47,055 nt of DNA from assembly GCA_031271755.1 (NCBI GenBank), contig JAISVB010000002.1, forward strand, positions 1 to 47,055. Reading direction: 5' to 3'. The position numbers were made by a program, and so were the translations under genes. Below are positions 26,301 to 34,600 of this stretch, piece by piece. Under the pieces are notes generated by a model. That model was given only the letters and a program-made list of their open reading frames with translations. It did no database searches and was not told where the DNA came from. The DNA comes from Culturomica sp. Its GTDB lineage: Bacteria; Bacteroidota; Bacteroidia; Bacteroidales; Marinifilaceae. Positions within the stretch are counted from its first letter, which is position 1, and each line of letters opens with the position of its first letter.

Positions 26301-26988
26301 CGCCGGAAGTGATATCGTCTGCTTTGATGACGTCCGCCGAACCGGTGAACAGGCGGCGGTCGATCCGCTGGTAACCGGTCACCACCACCTCTCCGATGGA
26401 TTCCGTTACCTCTTTCAATGTCACGTCGAAACTCGGCTGGTTGTTGTAGGCGATCTCCCGCGGTTCCATCCCGACAAAAGAGAACTGAAGCACCATGCCC
26501 GGCCTGCGGTCGGTTTCAAATACAAACCGCCCTTCCATGTCCGTAGCCGTACCCGTTGTTGTCCCTTTCAGCATGACGGTCACCCCGGGCAACGTTGCTC
26601 CGCTTTCGTCCCTGACCACCCCCTCCAGCGTCACTTTTCCGGAAGGCTCCGCCCGTTGCTCCTCTTTCGTCTTGATCACCACATTCGATCCCTGTACCGT
26701 ATAGGTCAGGGAGGTGTTTTTCAAACAGAGATCCAACACTTCCAGCGCAGGCTTGTTTTTCACCTCCAGCTTCAGCCCGGTGACCGCTTTCACCTCTTTT
26801 GCACCATACATGAAAACGTAAGCTGTTTGCTTCTGAATCTCCCAGATGACTTGCTCCAGGTTTGCATTTTGCATGTCCAAAGTGACGTTCTTATTCTGTG
26901 CCGAGACAGAATGGGGAGACAACACCCCACACACCAACAACATGAAAATAAGAAAGATAGAAGATATTCCTTCTTCGATTCTTTTCAT
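23368..26988 (-). CDS. SusC/RagA-like TonB-dependent transducer with STN domain (cassette 1)
   Basis: The 1206-residue outer-membrane transporter has a signal peptide cleaved near residue 30 (SVSA). An STN domain (about 33-107, NVTLDMQNANLEQVIWEIQK) contacts FecR-type anti-sigma factors in the periplasm. A carboxypeptidase-regulatory-like domain covers about 118-190, and VVVTGYQ is at 201-207. The plug and barrel end in FTLSMKVGF. The STN domain and the FecR gene 41 bases upstream indicate cell-surface signalling: ligand binding outside would release the sigma factor inside. It heads the first of two SusC-SusD-peptidase-DUF4302 cassettes. Confidence 0.96.
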   Translation of the reverse strand: MKRIEEGISSIFLIFMLLVCGVLSPHSVSAQNKNVTLDMQNANLEQVIWEIQKQTAYVFMYGAKEVKAVTGLKLEVKNKPALEVLDLCLKNTSLTYTVQGSNVVIKTKEEQRAEPSGKVTLEGVVRDESGATLPGVTVMLKGTTTGTATDMEGRFVFETDRRPGMVLQFSFVGMEPREIAYNNQPSFDVTLKEVTESIGEVVVTGYQRIDRRLFTGSADVIKADDITSGGASDVSRALQGKSAGIQVQNVSGTFGAAPKMRVRGASSIYGDQKPLWVVDGIVLEDVVDVSADDLSSGDAATLISSAVAGLNPDDIESFQVLKDASATAMYGARAMNGVVVITTKRGTKGAVRVSYSGELTMRMKPSYRNYNIMNSQQQMMVYQDLEAKGWLDYASVLDGQQGGVYRKMYMALDEYDPVTGKFLLENTKAERDKFLQKYEMANTDWFDVLFKNSIQQNHSISLSGGSEKSNFFASISYFNDPGWSVGDNVTRYTANMNASFDINEYIRFNFLTSNSFRKQQAPGTVGRNTDAATGEVSRQFDLNPFSYALNTSRAMRPYDDNGNPEYYVMNYAPFSIINELKNNYINIDMLDSKFQGELEIKPMTGMDVKLLGAVRFVKSSREHKITENSNMAEAYRADDNQTIRDNNDFLYTDPEQLGLPPYSVLPQGGFYRRTDNRLLNYYVRAMSNYTRAVAERHMFNVSAGMEVRSTSRRETYGDGYGIQYDRGNEDFTDYHILKQLLERGGQYYGLSNNYDRFVAFFLTGGFSWDSKYTLNLTGRYDGSNRMGSSSSSRWLPTWNVSGAWHAHSEPFLQENPVISQMTLRATYGLTASMGPVSNAKAIFFNDIAYRPTQGEKENQITISQMENAGLTWEKQYEFNMGMDLGLWENRISLSADVYTRKMFDLIGILATSGIGGEPRKLANYAKMKSHGVEFTLNTKNIDREKYSWNTNLTFSYNTNEITSLTSASSVMQYLAFDGAPKAGNPVRGIYTIPFRGLNAEGLPTFLNHAGEVTVTGVNFQESQHTDFMQYMGSADPKFTGGFDNTFKYGPFRLSVFFSYQFGSKIWLDPAFSYRYYDNAATVKEMADRWMVPGDEYRTDIPVIASKWQHHEDAALRSAYNAYNYSSLRVAKGDFIRLKEIALNYDLPGEWLKTTGLSTVALRFSASNLALLYSDKKLKGQDPEFFRSGGVAMPVPTQFTLSMKVGF

Positions 26989-27029
26989 ACATTCGCTAAG
27001 TTAAAATTCGACATACTTTTTTCCACACC

Positions 27030-28214
27030 TTATTTTTTAATTGAAAAATAAATCTTATTTCCCTCCCGGACCACATTGAGCAATTCGGTTCTCCGGATCA
27101 TATCCAGGATCGGATCTATACTGTCAAAACGCTCGAAACATCCTCCGAACTCCAATTCGGCGGCTGTTTCATCCAAAAAGAAGTATTCGATCCCGTACCA
27201 CCTGGCCAAATTTTTCATGATATCTTCCAAGCGGGTATCTTTAAACAGGATCTCCGCCCGGCACCAGGCCGTATACAAATTCACATCCACCACCCGGGTC
27301 GACAACTCCTTCGTTTGCGTAGCGTACACCGCCTGTTCGCCGGGATCGAGAGCGCAACAATACTGGTCATCGCTAACCTGAACCTTTCCGGAAACCAGCG
27401 TCGTCACGATTTCCGTTTCATTCGAGTACGCCCGCAGGTTAAATTCAGTGCCCAACACGGCCACTTCCACACCGCCGGTCTTGATCACAAAGGGACGTTC
27501 CTCGTTCTTCGCCACCGAAAAGTAGGCCTCCCCTTCAAATTCAACCACCCGCCGGCTGCCCAAAAACTTCACCGGAAAACGCAAACGGCTCTCCGCATTC
27601 ATATAGACCCGGGTTCCGTCGGAGAGGGTGATGGTATACGCCATACCGTTCAACATTCTCATTTCGTTGAAAATCTCGACCGTATCTTCCTGAACGATGT
27701 TCCGGGAATAGTCGATGTAAGTGGAGTCCTTGTAAATGGTTGCACCGTCTTCCTCCTGGATCTGCACATCCCCCAGTTCGTTGATCGGGATCACCCTGCC
27801 GTCCGCCAGGATCAACTGTACACCGGTCGTCGCTTCCGGCTGCTTTTGTTCAACCGCCACAAGCGCCTCCCCGGCGTTCTTAAACTCCCGGAGCAAAACG
27901 AACCCGACCGCCAAACCGGCCATGACCGCTGCGTAGCCCGCCAACGGACGGACTCTTTCCCACAACGTGTATCGCCGGGTCATCCGCCTTTCCAACCGCT
28001 GCCATCCCTCTTCGACCGCTGTCCGGTCCAGTTCGTCCACTTCTCTTTTCCACGCATTCCCGGCGCTGAGGCGTTGCCAAAGTCTCCTGTTGCGTCCGGA
28101 ACGGTTTTTCCACTGTTCTACCAGCATACGTTCCTCTTCCTCCGCCACTCCGGCCAGACAGGCTGCAATGGCTGAGATCAATTGTTTGTTATAATCTTCC
28201 GTATACATATTCAT
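27030..28214 (-). CDS. FecR-family anti-sigma factor
   Basis: This 394-residue inner-membrane protein relays the signal from the STN domain of the SusC transporter to the ECF sigma factor. The cytoplasmic N-terminal part (residues 1-88) precedes a single membrane span (about 91-108, LAGYAAVMAGLAVGFVLL). The periplasmic FecR domain lies near 185-285 (TITLSDGTRVYMNAESRLRFP and GEAYFSVAKNEERPF). A C-terminal STN-like DUF4974 domain covers about 320-392 (FKDTRLEDIMKNLARWYGIEY). It lies between the sigma gene and the STN-bearing SusC gene, the standard order for such regulators. Confidence 0.95.
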   Translation of the reverse strand: MNMYTEDYNKQLISAIAACLAGVAEEEERMLVEQWKNRSGRNRRLWQRLSAGNAWKREVDELDRTAVEEGWQRLERRMTRRYTLWERVRPLAGYAAVMAGLAVGFVLLREFKNAGEALVAVEQKQPEATTGVQLILADGRVIPINELGDVQIQEEDGATIYKDSTYIDYSRNIVQEDTVEIFNEMRMLNGMAYTITLSDGTRVYMNAESRLRFPVKFLGSRRVVEFEGEAYFSVAKNEERPFVIKTGGVEVAVLGTEFNLRAYSNETEIVTTLVSGKVQVSDDQYCCALDPGEQAVYATQTKELSTRVVDVNLYTAWCRAEILFKDTRLEDIMKNLARWYGIEYFFLDETAAELEFGGCFERFDSIDPILDMIRRTELLNVVREGNKIYFSIKK

Positions 28215-28308
28215 ACATAGAAATGCCGCGCATACCTATAATACAAACTCACCCCCGTCTATGGGTAATGACTTTTGGTACTTTTTTAGAAAAATTTCAC
28301 GGGGTTCG

Positions 28309-28845
28309 TTAAAAACGGTCTTTTAAAACTTCCCGCAGTTTTTGGTAAGCTATTTTTTTCAATTTGTGCAGCGTTCCCTCCGCAATGTTCATTTCCCGGG
28401 CGATCTCCGCATTTCGCTTCCCGCTCAGGGAATATTCGATGATCCGCTTCATTTGCTTAGGCAAAGTTCCGATCGCTTGCTGCAACAGCAACAGTACTTC
28501 GTGTTCCAGTACCTCTTCCTCGAACCATTCGGGTTCATTTTGCTGCACAAACCGGGCGTACCGTTCACCGACCTGCTCTCTTTTCAGGATGTTGATGCAC
28601 CGGTTCCGGACAGCCGCATACAAAAAACCTTTCACCTCTTCTAAGGAGGAGTATTGCTCGCGGTTTTCCCAGTATTTCAACAGGACATCCTGTGCGACAT
28701 CTTCGCCGGAGGGGCGGTCGTGCAGGTATTTTAGAGCAAACGAACACAAAACGGGGTAATAACCGTTGAAAAATTCCCGAAAGGCTTTCCGGTTCCCCAA
28801 CTGTATTTTTAGAATAATTTTATTTCGCTTGCTCTCAGACTCCAC
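28309..28845 (-). CDS. ECF RNA polymerase sigma factor (sigma-70 family)
   Basis: A 178-residue extracytoplasmic-function sigma factor. Sigma region 2 covers about residues 23-90 (DVAQDVLLKYWENREQYSSL and the -10-binding FLYAAVRNRCINILK). Region 4 covers about 118-172, with the helix-turn-helix RNAEIAREMNIAEGTLHKL. The start is a GTG at 28845; no in-frame ATG exists between the upstream stop codon and this point. It lies 20 bases after the OmpA-family gene and 94 bases before FecR. By context it drives the downstream SusCD cassettes when released by FecR (inference). Confidence 0.94.
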   Translation of the reverse strand: MESESKRNKIILKIQLGNRKAFREFFNGYYPVLCSFALKYLHDRPSGEDVAQDVLLKYWENREQYSSLEEVKGFLYAAVRNRCINILKREQVGERYARFVQQNEPEWFEEEVLEHEVLLLLQQAIGTLPKQMKRIIEYSLSGKRNAEIAREMNIAEGTLHKLKKIAYQKLREVLKDRF

Positions 28846-28865
28846 AACCGATCGATAGAATTAAT

Positions 28866-31226
28866 TCAGCGATTTGTGTATTCCTTAATTATACAGTCAA
28901 CGCCTTGGGCTTTCAACGCTCCGGCCGCTGCCGCCGCTTCCTCCCGGGTATCGTAAATACCCGTTGTGTAGCGGAGTGTTCCGTTTCCGGCCGGTTCCGT
29001 AAACACCACCCGGAAGCGGTTAAGGATGGTCGGGGTTTGCCGGAATACGCCCAATTGCAACGTAAAGAAATGGCCTTTGACCTCTTTCAGTTCCCGGAGT
29101 TGCGACCGGCCTGCCGGAGATGTCCCGGTTTGGTTCTCTGCCTGTGCCCCGTTACCGGCTGCCGGCGCCTGTCGGGCGGGGCGCACTTTGGAGTTCGGCC
29201 CCGGACGGTAGTTGGTGTTCAATACCTTGAATTCAATGCGCCGGTTCAGTTGCAAAGCGGTTTCCCGGGCATCTCCCCGCAAACGGTTGATATAGGTTTC
29301 CGTCAACACGTCCCCCGGTTTCAGGAAACCGGACTCCCTGGCCGCCTTTTCGTCGATCTGACGGGGTTGGGATTCACCGTATCCCTTCGCCTGTAACCGG
29401 TCCCAATTCACCCCCTGCTCAATCAGGTAATCCACCACGGCATTCGCCCTTTTTTCCGAAAGCTCCCGGTTGGAGCGGTCGTTCCCGATCATGTCGGTAT
29501 GCGCCGACAGCTCGATGGTGATGTTGGGATTGTCTTTCAGGATGGTCAGCAGCTCCTGCAGGTTCGCCATCGCATCCCGGCGGAGTTCCCATTTTCCCAG
29601 GTCAAAGTAGATGTTCGGTATGACGATCGGCCTCTCGATGGGTTGCAGTTCGATGCTCTCTTCGTAGACGCGATCTCCCCGTTCCCGGTAGGTGGAAACT
29701 TCGGTTTTTCCAACCAAATAACGCGGATGGCTCACCGCAAAGAGGTACTCCCGCTGGGGTTCTATCTCCATCTCCGCCGCTCCTGTGGTGTCGGTTTCCA
29801 GCATGGCGGTGCTTCCGTCGTCCGCCGTAACGGCTATCTCCACCCGTTCGACCGGCAGTTCCGTGACCTTGTTGATCACCAAGAGGCGTACCCTCAGTTT
29901 CTGGGGAATGTAGGCAAAACGGTAAATATCGTCCGTACGCCCGCCCCGGGTAGAGCTGAAAAACCCCTCGTCCCGGCCGGTGCGGAAGGTGATCCCGAAA
30001 TCATCTGCGTAAGAGTTCAGCGGAGGCGGCAGATGCACCCGTCTTTTCGCTCCTTCTTCGTCCGTAATTTTATACAGATCCAAACCGCCCAGCCCCGCGT
30101 GTCCGTTCGAAGCGAAATAGAGCTCCCCGTTTTCCCGGACGGAGGGAAAGAGTTCATCGCCCGCTGTGTTGACTAAGTCGCCTGCATTCTGCGGCTCTCC
30201 CCATTTGCCGCCCTCCTCTTCCACGTACCAGATGTCCCGGCCGCCCGCTCCTCCGGGAATCCGGTCGGAAACGAAATAGAGCCGCGAACCGTCGGGGGTG
30301 ACGGCCGGATGTCCCACGGAAACCGTGTCCCCGCAGATCCCGGATTTGGAGAGTTTGGTCCACCTCTCTTCTCCGGTGTATTCGTCCTGCTCCTTGCCGG
30401 CCTTGTAAATGCGGGTTCCTTCGCTGCGCAGGTTGATTGAACGGGACGAGGTAAAGTAGAGGGAACTTCCGTCCGGCGTAAAACAGAGGCCTCCGTCGTC
30501 CCGGTTGGAAACAATGGAGTCCCGCACCATTTCCGGCTTCAGCCAGCGCGGCTCCGGAAAACGCTGGGTTTTGATCACCCCTTTTTTATCCCTTCGCTGC
30601 ACCTCCTGCGTAAACTCCGTTTTGTAAATGTGGGCGTAAAAATCACCGGTCACCGGGCTGGTCTTTCCTTTTTTCCGGTTCTCCATTTTCCGGCCGGAGG
30701 TGAAATAGAGCACCTGATCGGCAGAGGGGTCGAACACCGGCCCGAAGTCGCTGTTGCGGCTGTTGAGCTCTTTTTGTTCCTCAACTTCGTAACGGATGGA
30801 AGGGTCGCTCTCCTTTTGCAACAACGCTGCATTGGAGATGCCGTTCGTTCCCCGCTCGTCGTCCGGGAACAGGTCGTTGAATTTCCGGTAATTTTCCAAT
30901 GCTTCTTCATACTCCCCGCTCCGGAGCTTCATCTCCGCCATTTTCAGCAAAGGCTCTCCCGACTCCCTGTCCGCCTGCGCCATTCTGCGGTACCACGCGT
31001 ATGCTTCCGGTATTTTATTGATCTCTTCGCACGCCTGCCCGGCCACAAAAGCAGCCCGGCTCCGAAGTTCCGGCTTTTTGGTTTTATTGAAAGCTTTTCC
31101 GTAAGCATTTGCCGCCTTGTAGACCCTTCCGGATTCGTATAATTTCCCTCCCCGCTTTGTGTAGTAACGGTAGGAACAGGAGGTTCCCAACAAGCAAAGG
31201 GACAACACAAACAATGCGATTCTCAT
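28866..31226 (-). CDS. TPR/PD40/OmpA lipoprotein (PorE-like) with SPOR-like C-terminus
   Basis: The start at 31226 (MRIALFVLSLCLLGTSC) gives a 786-residue lipoprotein; a longer reading would overlap tsaE. Parts in order: N-terminal TPR-like helices (YESGRVYKAANAYGKAF); PD40/WD40-like propeller repeats (LCFTPDGSSLYFTSSRS, SRLYFVSDRIPGGAGGRDIW); a regulatory-like beta domain; an OmpA peptidoglycan-binding domain (IYFDLGKWELRRDA and ELSAHTDMIGNDRSNRELSEKRA); and a final SPOR-like domain (FFTLQLGVFRQTPTILN...). The first four parts match the layout of the type IX secretion component PorE; the SPOR tail is extra. The cysteine is not followed by acidic residues, which fits a periplasm-facing lipoprotein. 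It lies 17 bases after tsaE. Confidence 0.85.
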   Translation of the reverse strand: MRIALFVLSLCLLGTSCSYRYYTKRGGKLYESGRVYKAANAYGKAFNKTKKPELRSRAAFVAGQACEEINKIPEAYAWYRRMAQADRESGEPLLKMAEMKLRSGEYEEALENYRKFNDLFPDDERGTNGISNAALLQKESDPSIRYEVEEQKELNSRNSDFGPVFDPSADQVLYFTSGRKMENRKKGKTSPVTGDFYAHIYKTEFTQEVQRRDKKGVIKTQRFPEPRWLKPEMVRDSIVSNRDDGGLCFTPDGSSLYFTSSRSINLRSEGTRIYKAGKEQDEYTGEERWTKLSKSGICGDTVSVGHPAVTPDGSRLYFVSDRIPGGAGGRDIWYVEEEGGKWGEPQNAGDLVNTAGDELFPSVRENGELYFASNGHAGLGGLDLYKITDEEGAKRRVHLPPPLNSYADDFGITFRTGRDEGFFSSTRGGRTDDIYRFAYIPQKLRVRLLVINKVTELPVERVEIAVTADDGSTAMLETDTTGAAEMEIEPQREYLFAVSHPRYLVGKTEVSTYRERGDRVYEESIELQPIERPIVIPNIYFDLGKWELRRDAMANLQELLTILKDNPNITIELSAHTDMIGNDRSNRELSEKRANAVVDYLIEQGVNWDRLQAKGYGESQPRQIDEKAARESGFLKPGDVLTETYINRLRGDARETALQLNRRIEFKVLNTNYRPGPNSKVRPARQAPAAGNGAQAENQTGTSPAGRSQLRELKEVKGHFFTLQLGVFRQTPTILNRFRVVFTEPAGNGTLRYTTGIYDTREEAAAAAGALKAQGVDCIIKEYTNR

Positions 31227-31243
31227 ACGTCTTTTTATTACAT

Positions 31244-31669
31244 TTACAACGCCGGCCATTCCACTTCCAATTCCCGTTTACCGTCCGGAAGCTCCCGAAA
31301 GTAGCAGCAAACCGTCTCCGGCGGCAGCAGCTCCTCGATTTTTTCCGGCCACTCGATGTAACAGGGGTTTCCGCTGAAAAAATACTCCTCGTACCCAAGA
31401 TCCAACGCCTCCGTCACCTCCCGGATCCGGTAAAAATCAAAGTGATACAACACCCTGTCGCCGGGAATACCGTATTCGTTCACTAAGGAAAAAGTCGGCG
31501 AACTGACATCGTCCGTCCCCCCTGACACCCGGACCACCGCCTTGACAAAAGTAGTCTTGCCAACCCCCATCTGCCCATAGAGGGCAAAAAGCGTTTTGCC
31601 TTCCGTGTATGCCAGAAAGTCCGCCGCTACTTCTTCCAATTGGCCGGTATGTTCAATGACCCACTTCAC
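31244..31669 (-). CDS. tsaE: tRNA threonylcarbamoyladenosine ATPase TsaE
   Basis: A 141-residue P-loop ATPase that works with TsaB and TsaD in making t6A at position 37 of ANN-decoding tRNAs. The Walker A motif GQMGVGKT is at residues 32-39, and YHFDFYRI is the conserved acidic/aromatic motif near residue 79. The start is a GTG at 31669, the first possible start after an in-frame stop, six bases after the PorW-like gene. Its place between two envelope genes looks like simple operon hitch-hiking; it is tightly coupled on both sides. Confidence 0.95.
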   Translation of the reverse strand: MKWVIEHTGQLEEVAADFLAYTEGKTLFALYGQMGVGKTTFVKAVVRVSGGTDDVSSPTFSLVNEYGIPGDRVLYHFDFYRIREVTEALDLGYEEYFFSGNPCYIEWPEKIEELLPPETVCCYFRELPDGKRELEVEWPAL

Positions 31670-31675
31670 AACCTG

Positions 31676-34600
31676 TTAATTGTCTAAGTAATATTTTTTG
31701 AAAAAGAGGAGGTATTGCTCGATCTCCCGCTTTTCCCGCAAAACATCTAAATTTCCTTCCGTGATGATAAAATTCCGGTAATCCGCATTTCTCAGATCCC
31801 GGAACAGCTTCCGGTCGTTCACCGCCGCATAAAAATAGCGCATTGATTCTTCTTTGTTTACAAAGCCGGAAACCACCATCATGTCGCGGGTATCATCGTA
31901 TTTGTAGTTGTTCAGGGTCAATCCGGTGGGGTTGAATTGCTCAAAGCCCGCCTTCAACCGGAATGGATCCACCTGATTGGGGTAAAAGAGCACGAATTTG
32001 TGGGGAAGATCTGTTTTGTAGACAAAATCACCCTCTTCCACGCCGATCTCCGCGCTTTGATTACTCAGGTAGTTGACGGAAAAGAACTGCATATACTCCT
32101 CTATGTTCTGATATTCCTGCAAGATAGCTCTGTTGACCGGTGTAACGACAAACATCCGGTAGTTGACGCCTCTCAGCATTTCGAATATCTCCCTGCTTTT
32201 GGAAACGGAGTTCAGGTAATCCATCGCCTGTTCCTGGTTCCCGATGTTTTTCACCACCATCATCTCCAAGTCGCTGTCGTATTTCTCCCTAGAAATCCCA
32301 AACGCCGGATCCAACCTCCGCACCTCTTCTGCGATCCGGTTCATGTTGACCTTCCGGAAGGGAAGCAACAGCACAAAGTCGTGCCGTTCGCCCGCATCGA
32401 AATTGAACAGGTGAGCGGTAGCGCCCTGACGACCGGATATGATCTCTCCCTGCGCCTTGTCGGTAAAATAGTTTTCGATGAAAAAATCCACATATCCCTC
32501 CACATCTCTCATCCGTTTCACTACCGGCAGATTCTCCTTGCCGACGGCAAACAACCGGTAAGTCCCTCCCCGGAAATTTTTCAACAGGGTCTTGTCCGTA
32601 CCCACCCGGTTCACATACCCCAAGGCTTGATCCGCGTTTTTAAAGAGACCGATCTCCAACGCCTCTGTTTTATACCACCACGTCTCTTTCTTTACTTCGT
32701 ATTTACTCCCCTGCGCCACCTGTTCTCCCGCATTAATAAAAGCCAAACGCCCCTGTATCTGCAAATTTTGCGTGGTTTTCAGGCTATCCGGCAACACGAT
32801 CGCCACGTAATGCTCCTGCTCCTTATTGAATTGGTACGGGCTTTCTTTCTCTTCCTCCCGGCCGGAAGGTTGTTCCTCCCGGTCAAATTGCCAATTCCGG
32901 GTAGAACGGAGGGAACGGGCGTCCGCCATGTTCGCATCGGTATACAAAACCGGCTGGTCTCCCACATCCATCGAAGCCAAAATGCCGTTCACCACGCCCA
33001 AAATTTCCCGGTTCGGTTTGGACTCCGTCACTTCCAGCAAAGCAGCCCGGGCCTCGCTCTCCGGCCGGAGGTTGACCATACACATCGCTCTAAGGAGCAG
33101 TACATTCGGCCGAAGTTTATTCTCCGGGTATTTCCGGAGGATCTCTTCACACAGGGCCAATGCCTGGGGATAATAATCGTCCCGGTAATAACCGTACGCC
33201 TCTTCGTACATCCGGTTGCCCGCCTCCAGGTCGCTGTCCATCTTTCTGAAATAAGCGGGATCCTGCAACCCTTTGGCCAGATCGCTCTCCGGAAACCTCC
33301 GCAGCAACTCCCCTTTGTACTGTTCCGCCACTGCCGGTTTACCGGCCTGTCCGGCCGATTCGTAAGCCAGGTAGTAAGCCGAAACAATGTTTGCTCCCTC
33401 CGGATAGCGGCGGATAAATTCTTCGAAACAGGCCAACGCTTTTTCCGGATCGTCGAATTTGTACAGGTACATTTCTCCTGCATGATAGTAAGCGGTTTCC
33501 ACCATTTTGCGGGAGGCCTCCATCTTCTCTTCCGTCAGGGGAAGATCCTGCAGGTAGAAAGCCGCATTTTTGGTATCGGTGATCCCCTCCTCCTGTTCCC
33601 CGCCCTCCACGGCCAGCAGCTCGGACTCTCCGGGATCCATCATCGCCTTGTTCTGTCTCCGCCAATTGTCTTCCAATCTGCGCCGTCCCCACTTCCGCTT
33701 AAATTCATTTTCACCGAGGGAGATGGTGACAGGGTTGTAGAAATACCACTCCCCTTCGCCGCTGTTCTGGACGTTATACTGCGTACGCTGCCCCATCATG
33801 TCGTTGCGCATAAAAAAACTGCGCTCCTGCATGGCCAACTGTTCCGCTTCTTTTGCCTGCTCTTCCGCTTCTTTTACCTTCCGGATCTTTTCATCGATCA
33901 ACGCTTTCCGCTCAGCCTCGGGCAACTCCGCCACCCGTTGCAAACTGTCCTGCCGCTGAATAACGGTCAGGTGGGTGACCAACTCCGTCAGATCCGTTAC
34001 CCGGTCTTTCAGCGCCTCATAGCCGTCGATGCGGGAATCCATGAAAAAGAGGCAGGAGTCGTAACAGCTTTGCGCAGGGATATACTCCCGTTTGTTGTAA
34101 TAGTATTCCCCCAATTTCAGGAAGGACAGGGATTTTTGGTTGTCATTGTCAACACTGCTCCGCACCGACTTCCAATAGTATTCCACCGCTTTCTCCTGCT
34201 CCCCCTCTTTCTCCTCGATGGAGGCCAGCGCATAATAGATCCGATCCTGGAAATCCTCATTTTTAGCGTCTTTCAGCATTTTGTTCAACCGCTTTTTCAC
34301 ACTGCCGTCTCCTTCCCGGTAGGCCAACGCCATGTTGATCTTGGCATTAAAAACCATCTCGTAATCAAAATTGAACCGGACGGCTTTTTTGAGCATACCG
34401 GCCGCCAAAGCGTCCTGCCCCTCTTTCAGGTACAATTGGGAGAGCAAAAATTGGTAGCGGGGCTTCCTTTTCAAACTTTTGCACTCCCGGATCAACTCTT
34501 CCGCTGCCGGTATCGCTGCGCCGTATTGCTGTTGGCGAATGTAAAAATCAGTTTTGGAAGCAACGTACATCTCCCGCTGCGTCCGGTTCAGTTTCGTATT

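Noticed and set aside
8053-28845. Calling the locus a polysaccharide utilisation locus
   Set aside because: No glycoside hydrolase, polysaccharide lyase, esterase, sulfatase or hybrid two-component sensor is present; the enzymes are two zinc peptidases.
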